Counted from the first letter of the stretch, positions 8,157 through 17,747 are shown. The stretch: DNA of 64,000 bases from Arthrobacter sp. ZGTC412 (GCF_002929215.1 NZ_PJII01000003.1:186001-250000); one strand, 5' to 3'. The notes: a model not told the origin generated them from the letters alone. Translations and numbers: made by a program.

Positions 8157-9066
8157 GGTTCTGGCGGCGGACGAGTGGCGGGCCCGCGAGGAAGCCCATC
8201 AGCTGCGCGTCAGCCGCTACGCGGATCCCTACCTTGCCCGCCGTTCGGCAGGGCACAAGCATCCGGTGGAGGATTTCCTCTTCACCTACTACACCCAGAA
8301 ACCCGGCCAGCTCCGCCGCTGGCACCCGGGCGCCGGCGTCGTTCTGGCGGGCCGGGAAGCTGCCGCCCGCGACGGGTGGAAGCACTACCGAACGCTCGAC
8401 GACGGCGAACTCGCCTTCCTCGGGCTGCCGCCGGGTACCGCCGCTGCGACCATGGACCGCGACGCCTTTTTCACAGACCGCAAAGACGCCGTCGCCTTCG
8501 CCAAGATCATCTTGCGCGGGACTGCTGCCCGCCCTGCGCAGTTTGGCTGCTTCGGGCTCCATGAGTGGGCCATGGTCTACCACCAGGACCGGTTCGACCT
8601 GCGCCACGAGTACCTGCAGCTGCGCCTCGGGTCAGCAGGCACGGACAAGGTGGTGGAGAACAACCGCATCCGCTGCAGCCACTTCGACGCTTTCCGGTTC
8701 TACACCCCGGATGCCATTCCCCTCAACGAACTGGCGCCGAGCCGGGACACCCAGCGGCACCTTGAACAGCCGGGCTGCCTTCACGCCAACATGGACCTGT
8801 ACAAATGGGCGTACAAGCTCCTGCCCGCCCTGCCCAGCGAGCTGGTGATGGATTGCTTTGAACTGTCCTGGCGGATCCGGGCCATGGATATGCAGGCCTC
8901 GCCCTACGATCTGGCCGAGTGGGGCTACCCAGCCATCCGCATCGAAACCCCACAGGGCAAAGCCGCCTACGTGGAACACCAGCGGTCCTTTGCATCCGAG
9001 GCGGCCGGGCTCCGTGAAAAGCTAGCCCAGGAACTGGCCGCCTTGTCGGGGAGCGGGTCCGCATGA
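8134..9066 (+). CDS. Conserved actinobacterial protein of uncertain function
   Basis: The protein of about 310 aa contains HPVEDFLFTYYTQKPGQL, an RWHPG motif and FGCFGLHEWAMVYHQ. Proteins like this are often auto-labelled 3-methyladenine DNA glycosylase in Arthrobacter, but I see no HhH-GPD or AAG glycosylase motif, so I do not adopt that name. The start is uncertain: GTG 8134 follows AAGGA at 10 nt and overlaps the lipoprotein gene by 23 bp, while ATG 8113 lacks a ribosome site. Its stop overlaps the next start by 4 bp (ATGA). It is sandwiched between two SSI-domain genes. No signal peptide or membrane helix is evident. Confidence 0.7.
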   Translation: MQPVEQLRVLAADEWRAREEAHQLRVSRYADPYLARRSAGHKHPVEDFLFTYYTQKPGQLRRWHPGAGVVLAGREAAARDGWKHYRTLDDGELAFLGLPPGTAAATMDRDAFFTDRKDAVAFAKIILRGTAARPAQFGCFGLHEWAMVYHQDRFDLRHEYLQLRLGSAGTDKVVENNRIRCSHFDAFRFYTPDAIPLNELAPSRDTQRHLEQPGCLHANMDLYKWAYKLLPALPSELVMDCFELSWRIRAMDMQASPYDLAEWGYPAIRIETPQGKAAYVEHQRSFASEAAGLREKLAQELAALSGSGSA

Positions 9067-9410
9067 TCGACCTGACCGTCAGGCTGCGGGAAAGCCCCGA
9101 GGCCGGTGAGCACGAATTCCGCCTGGTGGCCGACGCCGGACGCCCCGCGGCTGAAAGCACGCTGCCGGACCCTGCAGCGGCACTGGCCGCGGTGGAACGG
9201 TACGGCGAGGACATCTTCTTTCCGAAGCCCGGGCCCCCGAAGCTGTGCACGCAGCAGTACGGCGGACCACAGGTTGCCGTGGTGACCGGAACATTCCACG
9301 GGCGGGCAGTTGAGGCGGTCTTTACGAGGACCGACGGCTGCGAAATCTCGCGCTGGAAAACCATGGCCCCTTTACTGGGCAATGCCGCTGGAGCCTCCGG
9401 CGCAACTTAG
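9063..9410 (+). CDS. Cytoplasmic SSI-like domain protein
   Basis: The 115-aa protein is a paralog of the SSI-like lipoprotein: CTQQYGGPQ and FTRTDGCEISRW match CTEQYGGPQ and FARTNGCEISAW there. It keeps only the second disulfide pair (C62, C93); the first pair is lost. It has no signal peptide, so it should be cytoplasmic, where a disulfide is less likely to form. The residue at the inhibitor P1 position is Gln. It is coupled to the upstream gene by an ATGA overlap. A protease-inhibitor role is possible but not supported by the P1 residue. Confidence 0.75.
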   Translation: MIDLTVRLRESPEAGEHEFRLVADAGRPAAESTLPDPAAALAAVERYGEDIFFPKPGPPKLCTQQYGGPQVAVVTGTFHGRAVEAVFTRTDGCEISRWKTMAPLLGNAAGASGAT

Positions 9411-9444
9411 GGCAACGCCACCTGCCATCGAAGCAGCCAGTTTA

Positions 9445-9486
9445 AACAGGATCCCCGGGCGGTTCAACCCGCCCGGGGATCCTGTT
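9445..9486. terminator. Bidirectional hairpin between convergent genes
   Basis: A perfect 18-bp inverted repeat (9445-9462 and 9469-9486) with a 6-nt loop separates the SSI-like gene from the convergent subtilase gene. AA/TT at the arm ends suits termination from both sides. Confidence 0.85.
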
Positions 9487-9503
9487 GCCTAAGTGTGAAG
9501 CTG

Positions 9504-12500
9504 CTAGGCCGCGGGAACTGCGTCCGCGAGAGCCACCTGCGGGGCCCCTGAAGGAGCAGTAGAAGCTGCACCCACCTGGACGTTGACCCAGGTCCTGACG
9601 CCGTTCTCGCCCAAGCTAAGGCGCGAAAGGTAGGCACCTTCGGACAGGCCGGTCCAGGACAGCGTAGCCGAGGTGGCGGTGCCGTTCGGAGCCACAATCG
9701 GATTCGGTTCTACCTTGAGGTTGCCTGCATCCCCTGCGAACGTGACCGCTTGCACGGACGCGCTGGCTGCCCCCTTATCGGGCGTGGAGTAGAGGTTGGC
9801 CACTACGTAGTACGTACCCGCCCGCGGCGCCTCAAGATCCAGGAACTCACTGGCGGAAGCCGTGGCCACCTGCGTTGCCGTCAGGCCACCCGAGGCGTTC
9901 GGTGCGTAGACCACCATGTCCCAGTCGACGTCGTTCGATTGCGCCTGGATACCCAGGCGGGCGAATGACGCGCCGGCGGGCACCGTCACCCGGAGCAGGG
10001 CGTTGTGCGCATCGTTTGTCGGTGCATACTCACCGGGAGTTTTGGTGATGGCTGTCTGGCTCAAGGGCGCCAGGCCTTCCACCCCTACCTTGATGGGGTT
10101 ATCCGAGCCGGAGACCAATTCCATGGCTCCGCTGCCGCTGCCCGTGGCCGAACTGAACGAGAATGACGGGGCGATCTGCGCATCAACGGGCCGGATGGCG
10201 ATGGGAGAGCTCACAGTGCGCGGGCCCTTCCAGGTCAGGGTGCCGGTGCTGAACTTGCCCACCGGAGCGCTCACGTTCCTGATGGTCAGGGTGACCTCCC
10301 GGGTCTGGCCTGTCTTGGCAAAGTTCAGCGCGTTTGGCTCCACCTGGACATTGAAGCCCGGCATGTTTACTTCCGGACGGTACATCCCGGGTACCAGGGC
10401 AGTGAGCTGGCGCTTGACCTGCACTTCGCCCACCAGGCTGCCCAGTGCGACGGACGGCAGGTTCAGGTCGCGTGCGGCAATGGTGCCGGCCTGCGGAGCT
10501 CCCGTATCGACGCCCTGGCCATTGAGGAAGCCCAGCCAGTCCTTGATGCCTGAGTTGTAGACCAAGCCTGGATCCAGGACCCGGGTTGAGTCGACGTGGC
10601 CTGCGCCGCCCTGGAAGGGATCCGTGTTGGCTGAACCGTCAGCGTTCACCAGCGGGTAGGCAGTGGTCATCATGGCCGACTTGACCATGGCAGGGGTCCA
10701 CTTGGGCTGCTTGCTGAGCACCAGCGCGCCGAAACCGGAGATGTGGGGTGCGGCCATGGACGTTCCGGACATAAACCCGAACTGTTCGCCTTTGTTGCCG
10801 ATGGTGGAGACACCGGCGAGGACGTTCACGCCCGGCGCAGCAATGTCGGGCTTCAGCAGGTCGCCGCCCGAAGCAAGGCTCGGGCCGCGGGACGAGAAGC
10901 CGGCAATCTGCGGTGCAGGGGCAGCGGGTTCACCGGTGAGGTCCCCCTTGAGCAGGCTGACGGTCAAAGCGGGATTGGCTTCCAGCTTGGACTTCAGTTC
11001 CAGGCTCTTAGGGGCATTAACGTGCACTGTGGGGAGCACGTGATTGTCCGCGTCTTCGGAGCTGCTGGTGACGTTCACCAGGATCATTCCGACGCCGCCC
11101 TTGTCCTGGACTTCCTGGCTCTTGGCCGTCCTGTCCACAACGCCGCGGTCGCAGACCACCACCTTGCCGGCCACCTTCGCAGCATCGAGGGAACCGGGAC
11201 CGCAGAGGTTCGGGTTGGCAGCACCTGCTGCTGCTGCAGCCGCGGCGACGACAACCGGCTTGTCCGCCACTTCAGACTTCATGATCGAAGCTCCGCGGTA
11301 CAGGGAACCATCGGAAACCCTCACGGTGCCGAGCAATTCGCTCGGGAAGGTGGATGCGGCAACCGTGGTCAGCCACGGCGCGGCGTGGTTGACCGTGGAG
11401 ACAGTGGGACCGGAGTTGCCGGCGGAAGCAGAAACAAACACACCGGCCGCGGCAGCATTAAGGAAGGCCAGCGCCACGGGATCGGTGGTGCTGTTGTTGT
11501 TGCCCGAAATCGAGTAGTTCAGGACATCCACGCCGTCCTTGATGGCGGCTTCCACAGCCTCGACCGATGCGGACGAGTAGCAGCCGCCGGACTCAGGGTT
11601 GGTGTCCTCCCAGCAGACCTTGTAGACAGAGACCTTCGCGGCGGGAGCAACGCCGGAGCTCTTGCCGAAGCCGGAGCCGTCGATCACCTGTTCAACGTTC
11701 GCGTTGCCCGCAGCGGTAGTGGCTGTGTGGGTGCCGTGGCTTCCGACGTCGACCGGTGAAATAAGCTCTTGCGGCGCCCGGTTTTCAGGGGCTACGAACT
11801 GCAGGAAAGAATCGGCAAAGTACCTGGCGCCAATGACCTTCGAGTTGCACAGGGAACCATCGAATGCGGCGCCAGTCCCCTGCCCCTTTTGGCATTCGCC
11901 TATGAAGGTAGTGCCGTCGGCCTTAAGCATGGCGATCCGGCCCTCGGCGGTGCGGTACGGCACGCCAACCTGCGCGGGGCCGGTCAGCGGCTGGACGGGC
12001 TCGCCCCGCAGGAACGGGTTGTCCGGGGCATAGCCCGAGTCGATGACCCCTACCACGACCCCTTTGCCGGCGTTGGCTTCGCCGCCGAATTGCTTGGCCC
12101 AGACACCGTCGGGGCCGGTCAGCTTGAGGAAGTCAGTGGTGGTGTAATCCGGGGCGTTCTCGGTGTCCGGCGCGACCACCAGGACACGGTCGTCCCTGGA
12201 CAGCTCCATCGCCTGCGCCGCTGTCAGCTCGGCACTGAAACCGTTGAGGGCAGCGGTGAACTGTTTTCCGGGGGTAACACCCTGGCTGGCAGCTACCTCG
12301 CCTTGCTGCTTCCGGAGATGCGCGTCGTAGGCCTTGTAGTTGGGGCTTCCGGCATCGAGCTTCCGGCCGTTCTGCGGCTTGGTTGCGCCAAGCCCCGGGG
12401 TTTCGCCTTCGTAACCCGCAGCCGCCGCACCCGCCAGGACAACGATGTAACGGCCGTCCTTGAAGTCAGCAGGGGCGGTGTTGTTGGCAGCTACTGCCAG

Positions 12501-12632
12501 ATCCCGTCCGGCCGGCGCCGCGGTAGCGGGACCCATGGCCATCGAGGTGAGGAGAAGGGGTAAACCAACGGCCAGCGCCGCGGCCTTCCGGAATCCCCCG
12601 GCCCGCATGGGCCTCTTTCCAGTTGTTATCAC
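9504..12632 (-). CDS. Secreted S8 (subtilisin-like) serine protease
   Basis: The protein has about 1042 aa from GTG 12632 (AAAGGG 7 nt upstream); ATG 12608 is an alternative. A Sec signal peptide (basic n-region, AALAVGLPLLLT, PATAAPA cleavage site) is followed by an I9-type propeptide (about 60-155). The catalytic triad is D198 (VIDSG), H299 (SHGTH) and S625 (GTSMAAPH), with oxyanion N406. A PA domain is inserted (about 455-560), and Fn3-like beta domains follow residue 700. No sortase motif or C-terminal helix is seen, so it is probably released. It converges on the SSI-like genes, a suggestive protease/inhibitor neighbourhood. Confidence 0.95.
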   Translation of the reverse strand: MITTGKRPMRAGGFRKAAALAVGLPLLLTSMAMGPATAAPAGRDLAVAANNTAPADFKDGRYIVVLAGAAAAGYEGETPGLGATKPQNGRKLDAGSPNYKAYDAHLRKQQGEVAASQGVTPGKQFTAALNGFSAELTAAQAMELSRDDRVLVVAPDTENAPDYTTTDFLKLTGPDGVWAKQFGGEANAGKGVVVGVIDSGYAPDNPFLRGEPVQPLTGPAQVGVPYRTAEGRIAMLKADGTTFIGECQKGQGTGAAFDGSLCNSKVIGARYFADSFLQFVAPENRAPQELISPVDVGSHGTHTATTAAGNANVEQVIDGSGFGKSSGVAPAAKVSVYKVCWEDTNPESGGCYSSASVEAVEAAIKDGVDVLNYSISGNNNSTTDPVALAFLNAAAAGVFVSASAGNSGPTVSTVNHAAPWLTTVAASTFPSELLGTVRVSDGSLYRGASIMKSEVADKPVVVAAAAAAAGAANPNLCGPGSLDAAKVAGKVVVCDRGVVDRTAKSQEVQDKGGVGMILVNVTSSSEDADNHVLPTVHVNAPKSLELKSKLEANPALTVSLLKGDLTGEPAAPAPQIAGFSSRGPSLASGGDLLKPDIAAPGVNVLAGVSTIGNKGEQFGFMSGTSMAAPHISGFGALVLSKQPKWTPAMVKSAMMTTAYPLVNADGSANTDPFQGGAGHVDSTRVLDPGLVYNSGIKDWLGFLNGQGVDTGAPQAGTIAARDLNLPSVALGSLVGEVQVKRQLTALVPGMYRPEVNMPGFNVQVEPNALNFAKTGQTREVTLTIRNVSAPVGKFSTGTLTWKGPRTVSSPIAIRPVDAQIAPSFSFSSATGSGSGAMELVSGSDNPIKVGVEGLAPLSQTAITKTPGEYAPTNDAHNALLRVTVPAGASFARLGIQAQSNDVDWDMVVYAPNASGGLTATQVATASASEFLDLEAPRAGTYYVVANLYSTPDKGAASASVQAVTFAGDAGNLKVEPNPIVAPNGTATSATLSWTGLSEGAYLSRLSLGENGVRTWVNVQVGAASTAPSGAPQVALADAVPAA

Positions 12633-12834
12633 GCGCAACCCTTTCACGATGTACCGGCCCAACCAGATTGGGGGCCAGAAACTATTGGCATGGAACGCGA
12701 AATTACAGGTTTTGTCATTCCGTGAGACGAGCCGATTCATAGAGTACAGACTGATAGCTGAATATGACATAGGGCACATTCGTGAATTAATCGCCAGTCA
12801 TACGCTGCCCCCGTCAGGGCAGGATGGCATGGAA

Positions 12835-12858
12835 AAGGGCGCCACGCAGGGCGCCCTT
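12835..12858 (-). terminator. Intrinsic terminator of small minus-strand gene
   Basis: The arms 12835-12843 (AAGGGCGCC) and 12850-12858 pair perfectly around 5 nt. Four A on the plus strand (12833-12836) read as a T tract on the minus strand. The hairpin lies 32 bp past the stop of the gene at 12890-13072. Confidence 0.75.
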
Positions 12859-12889
12859 GCAACCTCAAACCCGGTGCGCTCCTGCGCTG

Positions 12890-13072
12890 CTACCGGGGTG
12901 TGCGTACCACGTCGCTGATCCACTGCCTGGTCTTTTCATCCAGGGGTCCCGCCACCCGGTTCTCCCGTGCAAACCGGTCGGCTTTGATCTTCTGGAGCAC
13001 CATTCGTCCCAGCCCTGCGAACACTGCGGCGGCGACCATGGGCAAGAGTACGGATTTCGGTTTCTCAGCCAT
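12890..13072 (-). CDS. Small membrane-anchored protein, unknown
   Basis: The 60-aa product has one hydrophobic segment (SVLLPMVAAAVFAGLGRMVL, about residues 7-26) followed by a charged cytoplasm-like tail with WISDVV. There is no family assignment. A TAGTAT hexamer ends 6 nt before the ATG (13079-13084 on the plus strand), indicating a leaderless transcript, and a terminator follows at 12835-12858, so it looks like a real single-gene unit. Confidence 0.65.
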   Translation of the reverse strand: MAEKPKSVLLPMVAAAVFAGLGRMVLQKIKADRFARENRVAGPLDEKTRQWISDVVRTPR

Positions 13073-13078
13073 TCAGCA

Positions 13079-13084
13079 ATACTA
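13079..13084 (-). promoter_or_regulatory. Leaderless -10 element of small membrane protein gene
   Basis: On the minus strand TAGTAT is followed by TGCTGA and the ATG at 13072. The 6-nt gap places the transcript start on the initiation codon. Confidence 0.5.
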
Positions 13085-13210
13085 GTGACACCGTCGGCTC
13101 AACTCCATAACCCAGCTGGGAACCGCCTCAGACCCAGCCGTGAAAGCCAGGCCGCCGGCAGCATAATATGGCCGGAATCCGCCGAATACAGGGTGGGGCT
13201 GTCCGGCCGG

Positions 13211-13216
13211 TAGAAT
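13211..13216 (+). promoter_or_regulatory. Candidate -10 element of purSQL operon
   Basis: TAGAAT lies 128 bp before the purS ATG. No convincing -35 is seen. It predicts a 5' leader of about 120 nt, rich in G and C. Confidence 0.4.
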
Positions 13217-13344
13217 GGACTAGCAAGCTCGCGGAGCGCCCGTCCACAAGGTTTACAAAGCGTGTCCCCCAACACCTTCGGTACGGCGTGAGACGGCACC
13301 ACTCCGCTGCGCCCTTACCCAAGCTCACGCACAGGAGTTACCGG

Positions 13345-13596
13345 ATGCCCCGGATCGTTGTTGACGTTATGCCCAAGCCCGAGATTCTGGACCCGCAGGG
13401 GAAGGCTATCGTCGGCGCTCTCCCCCGGCTGGGCTTCACCAGCTTCAGCTCTGTCCGTCAGGGCAAGCGTTTCGAACTGACCGTCGACGGCGAGGTGACC
13501 GAGGACATCCTGGCCCAGGCGCGCGACGCCGCAGAGACCCTGCTGTCCAACCCAGTGATCGAGGACGTCGTCAACGTCGAGGTCGTTGAGGCCTGA
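13345..13596 (+). CDS. purS: Phosphoribosylformylglycinamidine synthase subunit PurS
   Basis: The 83-aa product has the usual PurS length and motifs ([32 protein letters not shown]). PurS bridges PurQ and PurL in the FGAM synthase complex, step 4 of purine synthesis. ATG 13345 follows CAGGAG by 8 nt; the longer upstream frame is not used. purQ begins 1 nt after its stop. Confidence 0.97.
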   Translation: MPRIVVDVMPKPEILDPQGKAIVGALPRLGFTSFSSVRQGKRFELTVDGEVTEDILAQARDAAETLLSNPVIEDVVNVEVVEA

Positions 13597-13597
13597 T

Positions 13598-14371
13598 ATG
13601 ACTGAACTTCCCCTGATCGGCGAGTCCATCGCCGTCGCCGTCGAACCGCGCCTCGCGGGTGCCCGGATCGGCGTCGTCACGTTCCCCGGCACCCTCGACG
13701 ACCGCGACGCCGCCCGTGCGGTCCGGCTCGCCGGCGGCACCGCCGTCGAGCTCTGGCATGCCGACACCGAGCTCGGTGACGTGGACGCCGTCGTGATTCC
13801 CGGCGGTTTCTCCTACGGCGACTACCTCCGCGCCGGCGCCATCGCGCGTTTCGCACCGCTGATGTCCAGGATCATCGACGCCGCCAACAGCGACGCCAAG
13901 CTTCCCGTGCTGGGCATCTGCAACGGCTTCCAGATCCTCACCGAGTCGCACCTGCTGCCCGGTTCGATGATCAAGAACGACCACCTGAAGTTCATGTGCC
14001 GTGACCAGGTCCTGCGCGTCGAGAACAGCAACACCGCGTGGACGCTGGACTACCAGGCAGGCCAGGAAATCACTGTGCCGCTGAAGAACCAGGACGGCCA
14101 GTACCTCGCGGACGACAAGACCCTGGACGCGCTCGAGGCTGAGGGCCGTGTGGTGTTCCGCTACGTGGGCTTCAACCCGAACGGCTCACGCCGTGACATT
14201 GCCGGCATCTCCAACGCGGCTGGCAACGTGGTGGGCCTTATGCCGCACCCCGAACACGCCGTTGAGGCCGGATTCGGCCCAGAGTCGCTTGACGGCGTCG
14301 GCGGGTCCGACACCGACGGGCTGGGCTTCTTCACCTCCGTTTTGACCAAGATTGTGGGAGGCGACAAGTGA
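13598..14371 (+). CDS. purQ: Phosphoribosylformylglycinamidine synthase subunit PurQ (glutaminase)
   Basis: The 257-aa class I glutamine amidotransferase supplies ammonia to PurL. The nucleophile is C108 in VLGICNGFQ, and the His/Glu pair is in MPHPEH (H217, E219). The protein is longer than the usual 220-230 aa because of an N-terminal extension of about 20 residues. ATG 13598 lies 1 nt after the purS stop; the stop overlaps the purL GTG by 4 nt, so the three subunits are translationally coupled. Confidence 0.97.
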   Translation: MTELPLIGESIAVAVEPRLAGARIGVVTFPGTLDDRDAARAVRLAGGTAVELWHADTELGDVDAVVIPGGFSYGDYLRAGAIARFAPLMSRIIDAANSDAKLPVLGICNGFQILTESHLLPGSMIKNDHLKFMCRDQVLRVENSNTAWTLDYQAGQEITVPLKNQDGQYLADDKTLDALEAEGRVVFRYVGFNPNGSRRDIAGISNAAGNVVGLMPHPEHAVEAGFGPESLDGVGGSDTDGLGFFTSVLTKIVGGDK

Positions 14372-16677
14372 GCATCGAAACCACCAAGAAGTTCAACATC
14401 GACACTGTCGAGAACGCCGTGAAGACACCGGATACTGAACTGCCCTGGGCCGAACTGGGCCTGAAGCGCAACGAATTCGACGAGATCGTCAAGGTCCTGG
14501 GCCGCCGCCCCACGGGTGCCGAGCTCGCCATGTACTCCGTGATGTGGAGCGAGCACTGCTCCTACAAGTCCTCCAAGAACCACCTGCGCCAGTTCGGCGA
14601 AAAGGTGACGCCGGAGATGAAGAAGGACATGCTGGTGGGCATAGGCGAGAACGCCGGCGTGACCAACCTGGGGGACGGCTGGGCCGTGACCTTCAAGATC
14701 GAGTCGCATAACTCGCCGTCGTTCGTTGAGCCTTACCAGGGCGCCGCAACCGGCATCGGCGGCATTGTCCGCGACATCATCTCCATGGGCGCCCGCCCCG
14801 TTGCCGTGATGGATCCGCTGCGCTTCGGCGCCATCGACCACCCGGACACAGCACGAGTTATGCACGGTGCCGTTGCCGGCATCGGTGGCTACGGCAACTC
14901 CCTGGGCCTGCCGAACATCGGCGGCGAAATGGTGTTCGACTCCGTGTACCAGGGCAATCCGCTGGTCAACGCCCTGGCCGTGGGCGTCATGCGCCACGAG
15001 GACATTCGCCTGGCCAACGCCTCCGGCAAGGGTAACAAAGTGGTCCTCTTCGGTGCCCGCACCGGCGGCGACGGCATCGGCGGCGCCTCCGTGCTGGCTT
15101 CCGAGTCCTTCGACGACACCAAGCCTTCGAAGCGTCCGGCCGTCCAGGTGGGCGACCCGTTCGCCGAGAAGGTCCTGATCGAGTGCTGCCTGGAACTGTT
15201 CAAGGGCTCACTGGTTGAAGGCATCCAGGACCTCGGCGCCGCAGGCATCTCCTGTGCCACCTCAGAACTGGCTTCCAACGGGGACGGCGGCATGGCGGTT
15301 GAGCTGACCTCCGTGCTGCTGCGCGACCCCACGCTGACCCCGGGCGAAATTTTGATGTCCGAGTCGCAGGAACGCATGATGGCCGTGGTCACCCCCGAGA
15401 ACGTGGAAGCGTTCGAGGCGGTCATGGACAAGTGGGCAGTCGAGTATGCCTGGCTGGGCGAGGTGACGGACAGCGGCCGCCTCATCATCACCTGGGAAGG
15501 CGAGGTGATTGTCGACGTCGATCCCCGCACCGTAGCGCACGACGGCCCGGTCTACGACCGCCCGTTCGCCCGTCCCGAGTGGCAGGACGCCGTGCAGGCA
15601 GACTCCTTCACTGGCTCCGTACAGGACGCAGGCCGTCCGTCCGCTCCGGCCGAACTGGCCAAGGCCGTCACCGAACTGGTGGCCTCGCCGAATATGTGCT
15701 CCAAGTCCTGGATCACCAATCAGTACGACCGGTACGTAGGCGGCAACACCTCCATGGCATTCCCCGATGACGCCGGTGTGGTCCGCGTGGACGAGGAAAG
15801 CGGCCTGGGCGTGGCCCTGGCCACCGACGCCAACGGCCGCTACACCTACCTCGATCCGTACCACGGCGCCCAGCTGGCGCTGGCCGAGGCCTACCGGAAC
15901 GTTGCCACCTCCGGCGCCGTCCCCATGGCCGTCAGCGACTGCCTGAACTTCGGCTCCCCCGAGGACCCGGACGTTATGTGGCAGCTCGCCGAAGCAATCC
16001 GCGGCCTGTCCGACGCCTGCATGGTGCTGGGCATCCCCGTCACCGGCGGCAACGTCTCCCTCTACAACCAGACCGGCACCACGCCGATCCACCCCTCCCC
16101 TGTGGTGGCAGTACTGGGCAAGCTCGACGACGTCGCCCGGCGCACGCCGTCGGGCTGGCGCGAGGACGGGCAGGCAATCTACCTGCTGGGCACCACGGCT
16201 GCCGAGCTGGACGGTTCCGAATGGGCCAACATGCGCGGCCACCTGGGCGGGCAGCCTCCGAAGGTTGACCTCGGCGCCGAGCGTGCGCTGGGTGAGATCC
16301 TGATCAACGCCTCGCGCGACGGCATGATCGACTCCGCACACGACCTCTCCGAGGGCGGCCTCGCAGCTGCCCTGGTGGAGTCCTCGCTGCGTTACGGCGT
16401 AGGTGCCCGCATCGCCCTGCAGGACGTTCTGGACCGGGACGGCGTGGACCTGTTCACGGCGCTCTTCTCCGAGTCCCAGGGCCGTGCCGTTGTGGGCGTC
16501 CCCCGCTCGGAGGAAGTCCGCTTCACGGACATGTGCACCGCCCGCGGCTTCGCCCACACCCGGATCGGCGTGGTGGACGCTGCCAGCGGCACCCTGGAAA
16601 TCAACGATGTGGCGGGCCTGTCCCTGGACGCCCTCCGCGAAGCCCACGAGGCCACGCTGCCGAAGTACTTCGGCTAG
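14368..16677 (+). CDS. purL: Phosphoribosylformylglycinamidine synthase subunit PurL
   Basis: The 769-aa protein is the small-type PurL that works with separate PurS and PurQ. It converts FGAR, ATP and glutamine-derived ammonia to FGAM. Visible motifs include [12 protein letters not shown] (about residues 53-64), the Gly-rich [19 protein letters not shown] and the second-half [12 protein letters not shown]. It starts with GTG in a GTGA overlap with purQ. A palindromic repeat (16688-16743), not a T-tailed hairpin, lies just past its stop. Confidence 0.98.
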   Translation: MSIETTKKFNIDTVENAVKTPDTELPWAELGLKRNEFDEIVKVLGRRPTGAELAMYSVMWSEHCSYKSSKNHLRQFGEKVTPEMKKDMLVGIGENAGVTNLGDGWAVTFKIESHNSPSFVEPYQGAATGIGGIVRDIISMGARPVAVMDPLRFGAIDHPDTARVMHGAVAGIGGYGNSLGLPNIGGEMVFDSVYQGNPLVNALAVGVMRHEDIRLANASGKGNKVVLFGARTGGDGIGGASVLASESFDDTKPSKRPAVQVGDPFAEKVLIECCLELFKGSLVEGIQDLGAAGISCATSELASNGDGGMAVELTSVLLRDPTLTPGEILMSESQERMMAVVTPENVEAFEAVMDKWAVEYAWLGEVTDSGRLIITWEGEVIVDVDPRTVAHDGPVYDRPFARPEWQDAVQADSFTGSVQDAGRPSAPAELAKAVTELVASPNMCSKSWITNQYDRYVGGNTSMAFPDDAGVVRVDEESGLGVALATDANGRYTYLDPYHGAQLALAEAYRNVATSGAVPMAVSDCLNFGSPEDPDVMWQLAEAIRGLSDACMVLGIPVTGGNVSLYNQTGTTPIHPSPVVAVLGKLDDVARRTPSGWREDGQAIYLLGTTAAELDGSEWANMRGHLGGQPPKVDLGAERALGEILINASRDGMIDSAHDLSEGGLAAALVESSLRYGVGARIALQDVLDRDGVDLFTALFSESQGRAVVGVPRSEEVRFTDMCTARGFAHTRIGVVDAASGTLEINDVAGLSLDALREAHEATLPKYFG

Positions 16678-16687
16678 CCTTTTCCAT

Positions 16688-16743
16688 CGATTGCTCCGTA
16701 ACTGCCCTTTTGAACCTTCAGAACGGCAGTTACGGAGCAATCG
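16688..16743. repeat. Palindromic intergenic element, copy 1
   Basis: A perfect 19-bp inverted repeat (16688-16706 and 16725-16743; arm core ATTGCTCCGTAACTGCC) with an 18-nt loop lies between convergent purL and the DUF559-type gene, 5 bp past the latter's stop. Two related copies lie at 17748 and 18117. Confidence 0.9.
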
Positions 16744-16747
16744 TTCG

Positions 16748-17689
16748 TTAACCCCGCAACCGCCACCCTGCCTGGATGAGGGCAGTACGAATCTTGGCAA
16801 CCGCCGGTTTGGCATCGTTGAGCATGTGCCTTTTAGAGATCCGGACTTCCGTCCAACCCAAGGCCTCGTACCGCTCTGAGCGGGCGATGTCCCGGACGAT
16901 TTGCCCTTCTTCGCCGTGGTGCTCTCCCTCGTATTCGATCCCGATCCGGTATTTGCGGTAGCTCAGGTCCGGCTCATGATGCCGTCTGCCTGCGTCGTCA
17001 ATGATGGGCACATTCAGCTCGGGTTCGGGCAGGCTGGCCCGCCCCATAGCCAACCGGAGTAGCGTCTCCTGCGGGGAATCGGACCCGACCCTGATGAGCT
17101 GTATAGCTTCTTTTGCCTTACGGATACCGCGTTTGCCCTTGTGCCGGTCGATCATCCGCTGAAGGTCTTCGATGGAGCAAAGCGGCAGGGCCCGGCCCTC
17201 AAGCTCCGGCCTCGGCACGCGGACGCAACTGTCCCCGGCCACCACAAGGGCATCCAGGCTGAGAACTTCAGCAAGATCCAGCCAGGTCCGCTCGGGCGTG
17301 GTGACGGGAATACCCTCATGCACCGTGACTTCGTCGTCGTAGAGCTTCATTCGGTGGACGATAACATGCGGCCTGTTGAGATGGGCCGCGCCCTCGGGCC
17401 TGATGATGTGAAACATCTCCGGAGTCTCCTTCTCCTGACGTCGCGGCAGGACCAGGAGCTCAGCCGCGGTGAGGTGCGACGCGGCGCATCGCTCGTTGAC
17501 CTCGATGAAAGGCCGCACCCTGACACTCAACGGGAGCTCCGCCGTCGGACATCCCGATCTGATCCCCTTTCCCAGGCTGGCCAAAGCTGGGTGCCGCAAT
17601 TGTTTGGGTGACACCCCGGCGCGGGCCGCTTCCACAGTGGTGAACGGGCGGTCAAGGAAGTCACTCGGCAGCGGGCGTGCGGTTTTCAT
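16748..17689 (-). CDS. AbiEi/DUF559-like protein (antitoxin-type N-terminus, endonuclease-like C-terminus)
   Basis: The 313-aa protein has an N-terminal winged-helix part (FTTVEAARAGVSPKQLRH) like AbiEi antitoxin-type regulators, a middle IPVTTPERTWLDLA segment, and a C-terminal DUF559/Vsr-like fold with HEPDLSYRKYRIGIEYEG, i.e. the E..D..ExE pattern of PD-(D/E)XK nucleases. Such proteins are numerous in Actinobacteria and their biological role is not settled. No AbiEii nucleotidyltransferase partner is adjacent, so it is an orphan. Copies of the palindromic element lie on both sides. Confidence 0.75.
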   Translation of the reverse strand: MKTARPLPSDFLDRPFTTVEAARAGVSPKQLRHPALASLGKGIRSGCPTAELPLSVRVRPFIEVNERCAASHLTAAELLVLPRRQEKETPEMFHIIRPEGAAHLNRPHVIVHRMKLYDDEVTVHEGIPVTTPERTWLDLAEVLSLDALVVAGDSCVRVPRPELEGRALPLCSIEDLQRMIDRHKGKRGIRKAKEAIQLIRVGSDSPQETLLRLAMGRASLPEPELNVPIIDDAGRRHHEPDLSYRKYRIGIEYEGEHHGEEGQIVRDIARSERYEALGWTEVRISKRHMLNDAKPAVAKIRTALIQAGWRLRG

Positions 17690-17747
17690 GGGTTCATCTC
17701 AGCAGAACCCGGGCGAAGGGGGGAGAAGTTATCCACACCCCTCATCC

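Noticed and set aside
8134-9066. Annotation as 3-methyladenine DNA glycosylase
   Set aside because: No HhH-GPD, AAG or TAG motif is visible, so the name is not supported by the sequence itself.
10743-11759. Open frame of 338 codons opposite the subtilase gene
   Set aside because: It lies wholly within the subtilase coding region, which carries the full catalytic triad on the other strand.
13217-13344. Purine riboswitch in the purSQL leader
   Set aside because: The leader shows no purine or PreQ1 aptamer consensus; only generic GC-rich pairing is present.
15262-16815. Long open frame (517 codons) opposite purL
   Set aside because: It is antisense to the conserved purL core; codon use and composition are those of a shadow frame.
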